NCBI GenBank assembly: GCA_017255395.1
Contig: JAFKDC010000012.1
Span: 88,643-152,642, forward strand
Source: Enemella evansiae
GTDB taxonomy: Bacteria; Pseudomonadota; Alphaproteobacteria; Rhodobacterales; Rhodobacteraceae
Reading direction: 5' to 3'
DNA length: 64,000 nt
The notes under the pieces are model-generated. The model saw nothing but the letters and a program-made list of their open reading frames with translations. It made no database searches and was not told where the DNA came from. Numbering within the stretch: the first letter of the stretch is position 1; each line of letters opens with the position of its first letter. Position numbers and translations under genes: made by a program. Below, piece after piece: positions 28,605 to 37,910 of the stretch.

Positions 28605-29098
28605 TGGCCACCATGGATTACGGCCGTGCCGCGAAATACTTCCTGCTCGCGGACTTCGTGAAGGGGTTCCAGCTGGGCCTGAAGTACTTCTTCGCCCCCA
28701 AGGCTACGGTCAACTACCCGCATGAAAAGGGCCCGCTGAGCCCGCGTTTCCGGGGCGAGCATGCCCTGCGGCGCTACCCGAACGGCGAGGAACGCTGCAT
28801 CGCCTGCAAGCTTTGCGAGGCGATCTGCCCGGCGCAGGCGATCACCATCGACGCCGAACCGCGCGACGACGGCTCGCGCCGCACGACGCGCTACGACATC
28901 GATATGACCAAATGCATCTACTGCGGCTTCTGCCAGGAGGCCTGCCCGGTCGATGCCATTGTCGAGGGTCCGAACTTCGAGTTCTCGACCGAGACCCGCG
29001 AGGAATTGTTCTACGACAAGCAGAAACTGCTTGAGAACGGCGACCGCTGGGAGGCCGAGATTGCCCGCAACCTCGAACTGGACGCCCCCTACCGATGA
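28604..29098 (+). CDS. nuoI: NADH-quinone oxidoreductase subunit I
   Basis: The 164-residue ferredoxin-like subunit that holds clusters N6a and N6b between NuoG and NuoB. Two complete [4Fe-4S] motifs, [12 protein letters not shown] and [12 protein letters not shown], are visible at roughly 67-78 and 106-117. The ATG at 28604 with AGGGGAG upstream is preferred to a TTG three bases earlier. Paired palindromes lie directly after the stop. Confidence 0.95.
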   Translation: MATMDYGRAAKYFLLADFVKGFQLGLKYFFAPKATVNYPHEKGPLSPRFRGEHALRRYPNGEERCIACKLCEAICPAQAITIDAEPRDDGSRRTTRYDIDMTKCIYCGFCQEACPVDAIVEGPNFEFSTETREELFYDKQKLLENGDRWEAEIARNLELDAPYR

Positions 29099-29106
29099 AT
29101 CACGAT

Positions 29107-29152
29107 GCAAAAATCTTCGAAGATTTTTGCCATGGATTTTCCAAAATCCATG
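29107..29152. repeat. Pair of palindromes between nuoI and the next gene
   Basis: Palindrome 1 (29107-29130) is perfect with no loop, arms GCAAAAATCTTC/GAAGATTTTTGC. Palindrome 2 (29131-29152) follows at once, arms CATGGATTTT/AAAATCCATG around CC. Both share short blocks with the other pairs in this window (ATCTTC with 15054-15110; ATCCAT/ATGGAT with 49570 and 54162). Confidence 0.9.
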
Positions 29153-29167
29153 GTCGGGAGAGCCGCG

Positions 29168-29575
29168 ATGTCTGACGCAAAGACCCCCTTCGAGCTGATG
29201 ATGCAGCAGGCGCAGGAGATGGCCAAGGCCTTCAACCCGGCGCTCTCCTCCTTCGATCCCAAGGGCTTTGAAAAGCTCTGGCCGACCATGTCCAAGGACG
29301 CGATGGAGATGTGGTTCGGCAAGGGGATGTCGCAGTCCGGGCTGGACGCCAAGACGCGGCTGCTTCTGACCATCGCGGGCATGACCATGCAGGGTGCGCA
29401 GGCCGAAACGCCCTTCCGCATGGCGGTGCGTCATGCGCTCGAGGCGGGCGCCACCGACGAGGAAGTGGCCGAGACCATCGCGCAGATGTCGATGTTCGCG
29501 GGCATTCCCGCCATGACCCGGGCCATGGACCTTGCGCGCGAGGTCATGACAGACCGAAAGGACGACGAAACATGA
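29168..29575 (+). CDS. Carboxymuconolactone-decarboxylase-family protein
   Basis: A 135-residue helical protein of the CMD/AhpD-like fold: [15 protein letters not shown]...[25 protein letters not shown]. The usual AhpD CxxC active site is absent. The start at 29168 (GGGAGAG upstream) is chosen over 29105, which lies in the palindromes. The stop overlaps the nuoJ start (ATGA). CMD-fold proteins have mixed functions, so I infer only a fold and a close coupling to nuoJ. Confidence 0.75.
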   Translation: MSDAKTPFELMMQQAQEMAKAFNPALSSFDPKGFEKLWPTMSKDAMEMWFGKGMSQSGLDAKTRLLLTIAGMTMQGAQAETPFRMAVRHALEAGATDEEVAETIAQMSMFAGIPAMTRAMDLAREVMTDRKDDET

Positions 29576-30174
29576 CCGTCTTTGCCTTCTATCTCTTTGC
29601 GATCGGCGCCATCGCGGGCGGGCTGTTCACCGTCGTCAGCCGCAACCCGGTGCATTCGGTGCTCTGGCTGATCCTCGCCTTCCTGTCGTCTGCAGGGCTC
29701 TTTGTCCTGATGGGTGCCGAGTTCGTGGCCATGCTGCTGGTCATCGTCTACGTGGGTGCGGTCGCCGTGCTGTTCCTTTTCGTGGTGATGATGCTGGACG
29801 TGGACTTTGCCGAACTGAAGGCGGAGATGGCGAAATACATGCCGCTTGCGCTGCTGATCGGGCTGGTGATCCTGATGCAGTTGGTCATGGCCTTCGGCGC
29901 ATGGGACGCCTCGGACATGGCCGAGGCGCAGCGCGCCGCGCCCATCGGCACGGAGATGCACAACACGCAGGCCCTGGGCATGCTGCTTTACGACCGCTAC
30001 TTCCTGCTGTTCCAGCTGGCCGGTCTGATTCTGCTGGTGGCGATGATCGGGGCCATCGTGCTGACGCTGCGCCACCGCCAGGATGTGAAGCGGCAGGACG
30101 TGCTGGCGCAGATGTACCGCGATCCGGCCAAGGCCATGGAGCTGCGCGACGTCAAACCGGGGCAGGGGCTGTGA
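29572..30174 (+). CDS. nuoJ: NADH-quinone oxidoreductase subunit J
   Basis: The 200-residue membrane subunit with five transmembrane helices, including the pi-bulge helix region [19 protein letters not shown] that takes part in proton transfer. The start overlaps the preceding stop. The C-terminal tail [19 protein letters not shown] is cytosolic and conserved in this group. Its stop overlaps the next start as GTGA. Confidence 0.94.
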   Translation: MTVFAFYLFAIGAIAGGLFTVVSRNPVHSVLWLILAFLSSAGLFVLMGAEFVAMLLVIVYVGAVAVLFLFVVMMLDVDFAELKAEMAKYMPLALLIGLVILMQLVMAFGAWDASDMAEAQRAAPIGTEMHNTQALGMLLYDRYFLLFQLAGLILLVAMIGAIVLTLRHRQDVKRQDVLAQMYRDPAKAMELRDVKPGQGL

Positions 30175-30362
30175 ACGCATTCTTCGATTTCATGCTCTCG
30201 CCCGCAGGGCTGGCGGCCTACGCGGCCTTCTGGGCCTTCAAGCTGACGCTGGGTGCCTGGCTGGTACGGCGGGCGATGCGGCTGGTGCCCGTGCATGTGC
30301 GCGAGGGCTGGCGCAGCCGGATGCCCGGCTGGCGCCTTCTGCGGCGCGGGCGGTTGCCGTGA
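30171..30362 (+). CDS. Small membrane protein coupled to nuoJ
   Basis: A 63-residue protein beginning with GTG (GTGA overlap with the nuoJ stop). There is a hydrophobic stretch at about residues 10-30 ([20 protein letters not shown]) followed by a strongly basic tail ([15 protein letters not shown]...). One transmembrane helix is likely. The stop again overlaps the next start. Position in a coupled chain is the main support. Confidence 0.5.
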   Translation: MNAFFDFMLSPAGLAAYAAFWAFKLTLGAWLVRRAMRLVPVHVREGWRSRMPGWRLLRRGRLP

Positions 30363-30439
30363 ACGCGGGCAGCTGGACAGCGGTCGCGGTGGGCATCGTG
30401 ACGGCGGTTCTGGTGGCCTACGGCTACTTCGGCGGCTAG
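30359..30439 (+). CDS. Putative 26-residue membrane peptide
   Basis: GTG AAC GCG ... GGC TAG encodes 26 residues beginning [18 protein letters not shown] and ending in YGYFGG, one hydrophobic helix. The GTG overlaps the preceding stop (GTGA), so it continues the chain of coupled starts from nuoJ. A hairpin follows at 30461. No homologue is known to me, and it could be chance. It is similar in size to single-helix accessory peptides of respiratory complexes. Confidence 0.42.
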   Translation: MNAGSWTAVAVGIVTAVLVAYGYFGG

Positions 30440-30460
30440 TCCGCCACGAAACGCGGCCTT

Positions 30461-30501
30461 TCAGGGGCCGGAAAGCAAGGGACCGGCGATCCGGCCCCTG
30501 A
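30461..30501. repeat. Inverted repeat upstream of nuoK
   Basis: TCAGGGGCCGG (30461-30471) and CCGGCCCCTGA (30491-30501) form a perfect 11-pair stem with a 19-base loop, 43 bases before the nuoK ATG. There is no T-tract. It could stabilise the upstream transcript end. Confidence 0.6.
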
Positions 30502-30544
30502 CGGACAAGACCACAAATCGGGCGGAGCGGCCCGAGGGGGACAG

Positions 30545-30850
30545 ATGATCGGACTGGAACATTACCTGACGGTGGCGGCGGTGCTTTTCGTCATCGGCAT
30601 CTTCGGGCTTTTCCTGAACCGCAAGAACGTGATCATCCTGCTGATGAGCATCGAGCTGATGCTTCTGGCGGTGAACATCAACCTCGTGGCCTTCTCGACC
30701 CATCTGGGCGATCTGGTGGGGCAGGTCTTCACGTTGTTTGTGCTGACCGTCGCCGCCGCCGAGGCCGCCATCGGCCTTGCGATCCTCGTCTGCTTCTTCC
30801 GCAACCGTGGCACCATCGCGGTTGAAGACGTCAACGTGATGAAGGGCTGA
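30545..30850 (+). CDS. nuoK: NADH-quinone oxidoreductase subunit K
   Basis: The 101-residue membrane subunit homologous to MrpC, with three helices. Conserved glutamates used in proton transfer are in [19 protein letters not shown] and the [13 protein letters not shown] helix. The length is exactly typical. It lies before a short frame that separates it from nuoL. Confidence 0.95.
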   Translation: MIGLEHYLTVAAVLFVIGIFGLFLNRKNVIILLMSIELMLLAVNINLVAFSTHLGDLVGQVFTLFVLTVAAAEAAIGLAILVCFFRNRGTIAVEDVNVMKG

Positions 30851-30854
30851 GCCG

Positions 30855-31001
30855 ATGATCACCAACGTTGGTCTGCCGGGTTTCATGCTTCTGATTGGAG
30901 GGACACCCGCAAATGCGATCGCATGGGCTGCCCCCAAGATCATGATGCTGCCCTATCCCGATCCGCAGCTTTTGTTGCTGATCTCAATGATCGCGGGCTG
31001 A
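30855..31001 (+). CDS. Putative 48-residue hydrophobic peptide between nuoK and nuoL
   Basis: An ATG four bases after the nuoK stop opens a 48-codon frame: MITNVGLPGFMLLIGG..., a WAAPKIMMLPYPDPQ middle and LLLLISMIAG at the end. It is hydrophobic, with one or two membrane stretches, and stops 12 bases before nuoL. The ribosome site is weak. Tight spacing on both sides suggests a real gene, but it is unrecognised and may be species-specific. Confidence 0.4.
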   Translation: MITNVGLPGFMLLIGGTPANAIAWAAPKIMMLPYPDPQLLLLISMIAG

Positions 31002-31013
31002 GAGGACAATACC

Positions 31014-33263
31014 ATGGAAACCATCATCCTCTTCGCGCCTCTTCTGGGCAGCCTGATCGCGGGCTTCGGCTGGCGCTTCATCTCGATCCGGGGTGCCCAG
31101 TGGGTCACCACCGGCCTGTTGTTCCTGGCCTGCGCCTTCTCGTGGATCGTCTTCCTGACCCACGGGCCGGAAACGCAACACATCCCGGTCATGCGCTGGA
31201 TCGAAAGCGGCACGCTGTCGACGGACTGGTCGATCCGGCTGGACCGGCTGACCTCGATCATGCTGATCGTCGTGACCACGGTCTCGGCGCTCGTGCACCT
31301 CTATTCCTTCGGCTACATGGCCCATGACGAGAACTTCAGGGAGGGCGAGGAAAGCTATAAAGCGCGCTTCTTCGCCTATCTGTCGTTCTTCACCTTCGCC
31401 ATGCTGATGCTGGTGACCTCGGACAACCTCGTCCAGATGTTCTTCGGCTGGGAGGGTGTGGGCGTCGCCTCCTACCTGCTGATCGGTTTCTACTACCGCA
31501 AGCCTTCGGCCAATGCGGCGGCGATGAAGGCCTTCATCGTCAACCGGGTCGGCGACTTCGGCTTTGCGCTGGGGATCGCCGCGCTGTTCTTCCTGACGGA
31601 TTCGGTGCGTTTCGACGATGTCTTCGCCGCCGTGCCCGAACTGGCGCAGACGCAGATCACCTTCCTCTGGACCTCCTGGAACGCGGCGGAACTGGTGGCG
31701 GTGCTGCTGTTCATCGGCGCCATGGGCAAATCGGCGCAGCTGCTGCTGCACACCTGGCTGCCGGACGCCATGGAAGGCCCGACGCCGGTCTCGGCGCTGA
31801 TCCATGCGGCCACCATGGTGACGGCGGGTGTCTTCCTTGTCTGCCGCATGTCGCCGCTGATGGAGTTTGCGCCGCATGCGACCATGTTCATCACGATCCT
31901 CGGCGCGACCACCGCCTTCTTCGCGGCAACCGTGGGCCTCGTGCAAAACGACATCAAGCGCGTGATCGCCTATTCGACCTGCTCGCAGCTGGGCTACATG
32001 TTCGTGGCGGCGGGCGTGGGCGTCTACTCGGTCGCCATGTTCCACCTCTTCACGCATGCCTTCTTCAAGGCCATGCTCTTCCTTGGCGCCGGGTCGGTCA
32101 TCCACGCGATGCACCACGAGCAGGACATGCGGAACTACGGCGGGCTGCGGAAGAAGATCCCCTATACCTTCTGGGCGATGATGGTCGGCACGCTGGCCAT
32201 CACCGGCGTCGGCATCCCGCTGACCCACATCGGTTTCGCAGGCTTCCTGTCCAAGGACGCGGTGATCGAGAGCGCATGGGCCGGCACGGCGGGGGGCTAT
32301 GCCTTCTGGATGCTGGTGATCGCGGCTCTGTTCACCTCGTTCTATTCGTGGCGCCTGATCTTCATGACCTTCTACGGCGAGCCGCGCGGCAACAAGCACA
32401 CGCATGAGCACGCGCATGAAAGCCCGACGATCATGCTGGTGCCGCTGGGCGTGCTGGGTCTGGGCGCGGTCTTCTCGGGGATGGTCTGGTACGGCTCCTT
32501 CTTCGGTGACCACGACCGGGTGAATGCCTTCTTCGGCATCCCCGCGCATCACGCCGAGGTTGCCGAGCATGGCGCCGCCGCCGAGCACGGTGAAGAGGCC
32601 GGCCATGCCGCCGCAGAGTCAGAGCCCGCTGTGGAAGGGGCCGGGGCGGACCCTGCCGCCGATGGTGCAGAGCTCGCTGACGCAGCCGAACCCGCCGCCG
32701 AAGGCGCGGAAGCCGTGGCCGATACGGCTGAAGGCGCCGAGGCGGTCGATCCGTCCGGCGATCACGCGACGCTGGCCGACGGCACCCATGCCGCGCTGCC
32801 CGCCATGGCGCCCGAGGGGGCGATCTACATGGCCCCCGACAACCACGTCATGGACGAGGCGCACCATGCGCCCACATGGGTCAAGATCAGCCCCTTCATC
32901 GCCATGCTGATCGGTCTGGTGACGGCCTATGTCTTCTACATCGTGAACCCCGCGCTGCCCAAGCGCTTGGCCGAAAGCCAGCGCCCGCTGTACCTGTTCC
33001 TTCTGAACAAGTGGTACTTCGACGAGATCTATGACTTCCTCTTCGTGCGCCCGGCGAAAAGCCTTGGCCGCATCCTGTGGAAGCGCGGCGATCAGGACGT
33101 CATCGACGGCGGGATCAACGGGGTCGCCATGGGCATCGTGCCCTTCTTCACCCGCCTCGCGGGGCGCGCGCAGTCCGGCTATATCTTCACTTACGCTTTC
33201 GCCATGGTGATCGGCATCGCCGTCTTCATCACCTGGATGACCATGACCGGGGGGGCGCACTGA
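31014..33263 (+). CDS. nuoL: NADH-quinone oxidoreductase subunit L
   Basis: The 749-residue antiporter-like subunit at the tip of the membrane arm, with the long lateral helix. Signatures include [46 protein letters not shown] sequence and KDIKR-like [16 protein letters not shown]. At about residues 512-600 there is an unusual Ala/Glu/His-rich low-complexity insert ([20 protein letters not shown]...). The family is usually about 610-700 residues long, so the insert explains the extra length. GAGAGGA precedes the ATG. Confidence 0.94.
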   Translation: METIILFAPLLGSLIAGFGWRFISIRGAQWVTTGLLFLACAFSWIVFLTHGPETQHIPVMRWIESGTLSTDWSIRLDRLTSIMLIVVTTVSALVHLYSFGYMAHDENFREGEESYKARFFAYLSFFTFAMLMLVTSDNLVQMFFGWEGVGVASYLLIGFYYRKPSANAAAMKAFIVNRVGDFGFALGIAALFFLTDSVRFDDVFAAVPELAQTQITFLWTSWNAAELVAVLLFIGAMGKSAQLLLHTWLPDAMEGPTPVSALIHAATMVTAGVFLVCRMSPLMEFAPHATMFITILGATTAFFAATVGLVQNDIKRVIAYSTCSQLGYMFVAAGVGVYSVAMFHLFTHAFFKAMLFLGAGSVIHAMHHEQDMRNYGGLRKKIPYTFWAMMVGTLAITGVGIPLTHIGFAGFLSKDAVIESAWAGTAGGYAFWMLVIAALFTSFYSWRLIFMTFYGEPRGNKHTHEHAHESPTIMLVPLGVLGLGAVFSGMVWYGSFFGDHDRVNAFFGIPAHHAEVAEHGAAAEHGEEAGHAAAESEPAVEGAGADPAADGAELADAAEPAAEGAEAVADTAEGAEAVDPSGDHATLADGTHAALPAMAPEGAIYMAPDNHVMDEAHHAPTWVKISPFIAMLIGLVTAYVFYIVNPALPKRLAESQRPLYLFLLNKWYFDEIYDFLFVRPAKSLGRILWKRGDQDVIDGGINGVAMGIVPFFTRLAGRAQSGYIFTYAFAMVIGIAVFITWMTMTGGAH

Positions 33264-34840
33264 TGGGCAACCTACTTTCCATCGTCACCTTCCTGCCCGC
33301 CCTTGCGGCGCTGATCATGGCGCTGTTCCTGCGCGGCGGGGACGAGGCGGCAGACCGCAATGCCCGCTGGCTGGCGCTGATCACCACGACGGCGACCTTC
33401 CTGATCTCGCTGTTCATCCTGTTCCAGTTCGACCCTTCGAACACCAAGTTCCAGATGGTGGACGAGGCGGACTGGCTTCTGGGCATGAAGTATCGCATGG
33501 GCGTCGACGGCATTTCCGTGCTCTTCGTGATGCTGACGACCTTCATGATGCCGCTGACCATCGCGGCCAGCTGGGGCGTGAAAACCCGCGTGAAGGAGTA
33601 CATGATCGCCTTCCTGCTGCTGGAAACGCTGATGCTGGGCGTCTTCATGGCGCTGGATCTGGTGCTCTTCTACCTCTTCTTCGAGGCGGGCCTGATCCCG
33701 ATGTTCCTGATCATCGGCATCTGGGGCGGCAAGAACCGCATCTACGCAAGCTTCAAGTTCTTCCTCTACACCTTCCTCGGTTCCGTGCTGATGCTGGTGG
33801 CCATGGTGGCGATGTATACCGAGGCGGGCACCACCTGCATCGGCGCCTGCGGCGAGGGCCAGACCGCGCTGCTGACGCACCAGTTCGACAGCGCCACCTT
33901 CAACCTGTTCGGCATCCAGATCATCGGCGGCCTGCAGACCATGCTGTTCCTGGCCTTCTTCGCCAGCTTCGCGGTGAAGATGCCGATGTGGCCGGTCCAT
34001 ACATGGCTGCCCGACGCCCACGTTCAGGCCCCGACCGCCGGGTCGGTCGTGCTGGCGGCGATCCTGCTGAAGATGGGCGGCTACGGCTTCCTGCGCTTCT
34101 CGCTGCCGATGTTCCCGGTCGGGTCCGAGGTCATGGCGCCGCTGGTCCTGTGGATGTCGGCCATCGCCATCGTCTACACCAGCCTCGTGGCGCTGGTGCA
34201 GGACGACATGAAGAAGCTGATCGCCTATTCTTCGGTGGCGCACATGGGTTACGTGACCATGGGGATCTTCGCCGCGAACCAGCAGGGCGTCGACGGGGCG
34301 ATCTTCCAGATGATCAGCCACGGCTTCATCTCGGGCGCGCTGTTTCTGTGTGTGGGGGTGATCTACGACCGCATGCACACCCGCGACATCGACGCCTACG
34401 GCGGTCTCGTGAACCGGATGCCGGCCTACGCGCTGATCTTCATGCTGTTCACCATGGCCAACGTCGGCCTGCCCGGCACCTCGGGTTTCATCGGGGAATT
34501 CCTGACGCTGGTGGGGATCTTCCAGGTCAACACCTGGGTCGCCGTGGTGGCCACATCCGGCGTGATCTTCTCGGCGGCCTATGCGCTGTGGCTCTATCGC
34601 CGCGTGGTCATGGGCGATCTGATCAAGGAAAGCCTGCGCACCATCAAGGACATGACAACCCGCGAAAAGGCGATCTTTGCGCCGCTGGTGGTCATGACGA
34701 TCTGGATGGGCGTCTACCCGGCGCCGATCCTCGACCGCATCGGCCCCTCGGTCGAGGCGCTCTTGAGCCAATACGACAAGGCGGTCGCCGCCGCCGATCT
34801 TTCGCCCGCGACCACGCAGGTCGCGGATGCGGACCACTGA
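33263..34840 (+). CDS. nuoM: NADH-quinone oxidoreductase subunit M
   Basis: The 525-residue antiporter-like subunit. Signatures: [20 protein letters not shown] with the key glutamate, [20 protein letters not shown], and [20 protein letters not shown] with the conserved lysine. It pumps protons as part of the membrane arm. The start overlaps the nuoL stop (TGATG), so L and M are coupled. Confidence 0.95.
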   Translation: MGNLLSIVTFLPALAALIMALFLRGGDEAADRNARWLALITTTATFLISLFILFQFDPSNTKFQMVDEADWLLGMKYRMGVDGISVLFVMLTTFMMPLTIAASWGVKTRVKEYMIAFLLLETLMLGVFMALDLVLFYLFFEAGLIPMFLIIGIWGGKNRIYASFKFFLYTFLGSVLMLVAMVAMYTEAGTTCIGACGEGQTALLTHQFDSATFNLFGIQIIGGLQTMLFLAFFASFAVKMPMWPVHTWLPDAHVQAPTAGSVVLAAILLKMGGYGFLRFSLPMFPVGSEVMAPLVLWMSAIAIVYTSLVALVQDDMKKLIAYSSVAHMGYVTMGIFAANQQGVDGAIFQMISHGFISGALFLCVGVIYDRMHTRDIDAYGGLVNRMPAYALIFMLFTMANVGLPGTSGFIGEFLTLVGIFQVNTWVAVVATSGVIFSAAYALWLYRRVVMGDLIKESLRTIKDMTTREKAIFAPLVVMTIWMGVYPAPILDRIGPSVEALLSQYDKAVAAADLSPATTQVADADH

Positions 34841-34852
34841 GGAGAGGGCGCC

Positions 34853-36295
34853 ATGCTGACGGCTGATCTCAATATCATCCTGCCGGAAATCCTGCTGTCC
34901 ATCTACGCCATGGTGGCGCTGGTCGCGGCGGTCTACACCGGCAAGGACAAGGCGGCGCCGCTGCTGGTCTGGCTGACCTCGGGGCTGTTCCTCGCGATGG
35001 CCTTCTGGATCGGGACAACCGGCGAAGGCACGCGCACCGCCTTTGGCGGCATGTTCAACGACGACGGCTTTGCGCGGTTTTCCAAGATCGTGATCCTGGT
35101 GTCCGCAGCCTGCGTGCTGCTGATGTCCGAGGGATACATGGCAAGACGCGGGTTGTTGCGCTTCGAATACCCGCTGCTGATCGCGCTGGCCGCGGTGGGC
35201 ATGATGATGATGGTCTCTGCGGGCGACCTTATGGCGCTTTACATGGGGCTCGAACTGCAATCGCTGGCGCTTTACGTCGTCGCGGCGCTGCGCCGGGACA
35301 GCGCCAAGTCGACCGAGGCGGGGCTGAAGTATTTCGTGCTGGGCGCGCTGTCCTCGGGCCTGCTGCTTTACGGCGCCTCGCTGGTCTACGGATATGCCGG
35401 CACGACGCTGTTCTCGGGCATCATCGCCACGGCCTCTGACGGGGAGATCTCCATCGGGTTGCTGCTGGGGCTGGTGCTGCTGATCTCGGGCCTCGCGTTC
35501 AAGGTCTCTGCCGTGCCCTTCCACATGTGGACGCCGGACGTCTACGAGGGGTCGCCCACGCCGGTCACCGCCTTCTTTGCCACCGCGCCCAAGGTCGCGG
35601 CCATGGGGCTGTTCGCCCGCGTGATGTTCGACGCCTTCGGCACCGTGACCTCGGACTGGGGGCAGGTGGTGGCGCTTCTGTCGCTCTTGTCGATGTTCCT
35701 TGGCGGGGTGGCGGCAATCGGGCAGCGCGACATCAAGCGGCTGATGGCCTATTCCTCGATCGCCCATATGGGCTATGCGCTGATGGGCCTGGCGGCGGGC
35801 ACCGCGCTGGGTGTGCAGGCCATGCTGATCTACATGGCGATCTACGTCACCATGAACGTCGGCACCTTCGCCTTCATCCTCTCGATGGAGCGCGACGGCC
35901 ACCCGGTCACGGATATCGAGGCGCTGGGGATGTATTCCCGCAAGGAACCCGGCAAGGCGCTGGCAATGCTGGTGCTCTTGTTCTCGCTGGCCGGTGTGCC
36001 GCCGCTGGTGGGCTTTTTCGGCAAGCTCTACGTGCTGCGCGCCGCCTATGACGCCGGGCTGGCCTGGCTTGCGGTGGCGGGGGTGGTGGCCTCGGTCATC
36101 GGCGCCTTCTACTACCTGCGGATCGTCTTCTACATGTATTTCGGCGAGGACCGCGAGGATGCGCTGGACGGCGGGCGGTCGCCGGTGCTGACGGGCTTCC
36201 TGATGGCCTCGGCGATCATCATGGTCGCGGGCGTGGTGAACCTCTTCGGGATCGAGGGTGCGGCGCAGGCTGCGGCGGTGACGCTTGTCCAGTAA
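34853..36295 (+). CDS. nuoN: NADH-quinone oxidoreductase subunit N
   Basis: The 480-residue antiporter-like subunit and last complex I gene. Visible features: [40 protein letters not shown] and [28 protein letters not shown] precedes the ATG. It is followed, after a 75-base gap containing a dispersed element, by birA on the same strand. Confidence 0.95.
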   Translation: MLTADLNIILPEILLSIYAMVALVAAVYTGKDKAAPLLVWLTSGLFLAMAFWIGTTGEGTRTAFGGMFNDDGFARFSKIVILVSAACVLLMSEGYMARRGLLRFEYPLLIALAAVGMMMMVSAGDLMALYMGLELQSLALYVVAALRRDSAKSTEAGLKYFVLGALSSGLLLYGASLVYGYAGTTLFSGIIATASDGEISIGLLLGLVLLISGLAFKVSAVPFHMWTPDVYEGSPTPVTAFFATAPKVAAMGLFARVMFDAFGTVTSDWGQVVALLSLLSMFLGGVAAIGQRDIKRLMAYSSIAHMGYALMGLAAGTALGVQAMLIYMAIYVTMNVGTFAFILSMERDGHPVTDIEALGMYSRKEPGKALAMLVLLFSLAGVPPLVGFFGKLYVLRAAYDAGLAWLAVAGVVASVIGAFYYLRIVFYMYFGEDREDALDGGRSPVLTGFLMASAIIMVAGVVNLFGIEGAAQAAAVTLVQ

Positions 36296-36320
36296 CGGCG
36301 CGCGGGCGGCCGGGGCAGGA

Positions 36321-36355
36321 GCCTCCGGCGGGAGGTATTTGGACAAAGAAGAAGC
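36321..36355 (+). repeat. Dispersed TATTTGGACCAAGAAGAAG element (copy before birA)
   Basis: GCCTCCGGCGGGAGGTATTT followed by GGACAAAGAAGAAGC, matching the copy at 9454 apart from small changes. It fills most of the 75-base gap between nuoN and birA. Confidence 0.7.
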
Positions 36356-36370
36356 TGGGGGCCGATCCTG

Positions 36371-37105
36371 ATGGGCTGGCCTTCGGGCTATGGGCGGCGG
36401 GTGTTGGCGGAGGTCGACAGCACCAACGCCGAGGCCGCGCGGATGGCGCCCGCGCTGACGGAGCCGGAGTGGGTCCTCGGCCTGCGGCAGACCGCGGCGC
36501 GTGGGCGGCGCGGGCGCGGCTGGGTCATGCCCGCGGGCAATTTCGCGGCGACGCTGGTGATGCGTCTCGACGAGCCGCCGGACCGCGCGGCGCTGCGGTC
36601 CTTCGTGGCGGCGCTGGCGCTTTTCGACGCGCTGGAGGCGGTGACCGGCACGGCGGCGGGCCTTGCGCTGAAGTGGCCGAACGACGTGCTGATGAACCAC
36701 GGCAAGGTGGCGGGCATCCTGCTGGAGGGGCTGGGGCAGGGCGCGCTGGCGGTGGGCATCGGGGTGAACCTTGTGGCCGCGCCCGAGGCCGCAGAGGTCG
36801 AGAGCGGCGCCGTCCTGCCGGTTTCGGTGCTGGCAGAGACCGGCGTGCGCGTGACACCCGAGGCGCTTCTGGAGGCCCTGGCCATGGCCTGGGCCGGCCA
36901 CGAGGAACGTCTGGTGACCTATGGTTTCGGCCCGATCCGCGAGGCCTGGCTGGCGCGGGCCGCGCGTCTGGGTGAAGAGATCACCGCGCGGACCGGGCGC
37001 GAGACCCTGACCGGAACCTTCGAGACGGTGGACGAGGCCGGTCGACTTGTCCTAAAGACGCCCAAGGGCCGCGTGGCCATCGCCGCCGCGGACGTCTTCT
37101 TCTGA
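36371..37105 (+). CDS. birA: Biotin-[acetyl-CoA-carboxylase] ligase
   Basis: A 244-residue biotin protein ligase. It makes biotinyl-AMP and transfers biotin to carrier lysines such as Lys611 of MccA and to acetyl-CoA carboxylase. Catalytic-domain motifs: EVDSTNAEA, the ligase loop ARGRRGRGW, and LKWPNDVLMNHGKVAGIL, with the small C-terminal SH3-like domain near FETVDEAGRLVL. It lacks the N-terminal winged-helix of the enteric repressor type, so it should not regulate transcription. No good ribosome site precedes the ATG. Confidence 0.92.
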   Translation: MGWPSGYGRRVLAEVDSTNAEAARMAPALTEPEWVLGLRQTAARGRRGRGWVMPAGNFAATLVMRLDEPPDRAALRSFVAALALFDALEAVTGTAAGLALKWPNDVLMNHGKVAGILLEGLGQGALAVGIGVNLVAAPEAAEVESGAVLPVSVLAETGVRVTPEALLEALAMAWAGHEERLVTYGFGPIREAWLARAARLGEEITARTGRETLTGTFETVDEAGRLVLKTPKGRVAIAAADVFF

Positions 37106-37131
37106 ACCCACCTGCCTGAATCGGGACGCCC

Positions 37132-37905
37132 ATGCTTCTTGCCATCGACTGCGGCAATACCAACACCGTTTTCTCGATCTGGGACGGTGAACGCTTCATT
37201 GCGACCTGGCGCACCTCGACGGAACACCGGCGCACGGCGGACCAGTATTACGTCTGGCTGTCGACCCTGATGGAGTTTCAGGGTATCGAGGCGGATATCA
37301 CCGACATGATCGTCTCTTCGACCGTGCCGCGCGTGGTCTTCAACCTGCGGGTTCTGGCGGATCGCTACTTCAACACCCGGCCGCTGGTGGTGGGCCGCCC
37401 CGACTGCCTGCTGCCCATCGACGTGCGTGTCGATGCGGGCACGCAGGTTGGACCGGACCGGCTGGTGAACACGGTGGCGGGGTACAGCCTGTGCGGCGGC
37501 GACCTGATCATCGTGGATTTTGGCACCGCGACCACCTTCGACGTGGTGGATCACGACGGTGCCTATGTCGGCGGCGTGATCGCGCCCGGCGTGAACCTGT
37601 CGCTGGAGGCGCTGCACCAGGCCGCCGCCGCACTGCCGCATGTGGACATTTCCCGCCCGCAGGGGGTTGTGGGGACCAATACGGTGGCCTGCATGCAGTC
37701 GGGCATCTTCTGGGGTTACGTGGGTCTCGTGCGCGAGATCTGCGCCCGCATCAAGGGCGAGCGCGACCGCCCGATGCGGGTGATATCGACGGGCGGGCTG
37801 GCGCCCCTGTTCCAGCAATCGGCGGACCTTTTCGATGAGTTCCGCGAGGATCTGACGATGCATGGGCTGACCGAGATCCATAAATACAACAGCTTACAGG
37901 ATTGA
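37132..37905 (+). CDS. coaX: Type III pantothenate kinase
   Basis: A 257-residue kinase for the first step of CoA synthesis, ATP-dependent phosphorylation of pantothenate. Actin-like fold motifs: MLLAIDCGNTNTVFSIWDG with the catalytic Asp, VGPDRLVNTVAG, and DFGTATTFDVVDHDGAYVGG for phosphate binding. The length is typical. It lies 26 bases after birA, an arrangement common in alphaproteobacteria. Confidence 0.93.
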   Translation: MLLAIDCGNTNTVFSIWDGERFIATWRTSTEHRRTADQYYVWLSTLMEFQGIEADITDMIVSSTVPRVVFNLRVLADRYFNTRPLVVGRPDCLLPIDVRVDAGTQVGPDRLVNTVAGYSLCGGDLIIVDFGTATTFDVVDHDGAYVGGVIAPGVNLSLEALHQAAAALPHVDISRPQGVVGTNTVACMQSGIFWGYVGLVREICARIKGERDRPMRVISTGGLAPLFQQSADLFDEFREDLTMHGLTEIHKYNSLQD

Positions 37906-37910
37906 GGCAC

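Noticed and set aside
33272..36901. A 1209-codon minus-strand open frame opposite nuoM, nuoN and birA
   Set aside because: Shadow frame caused by high third-position GC; its sequence is His/Arg/Gln-rich and unrelated to any family.
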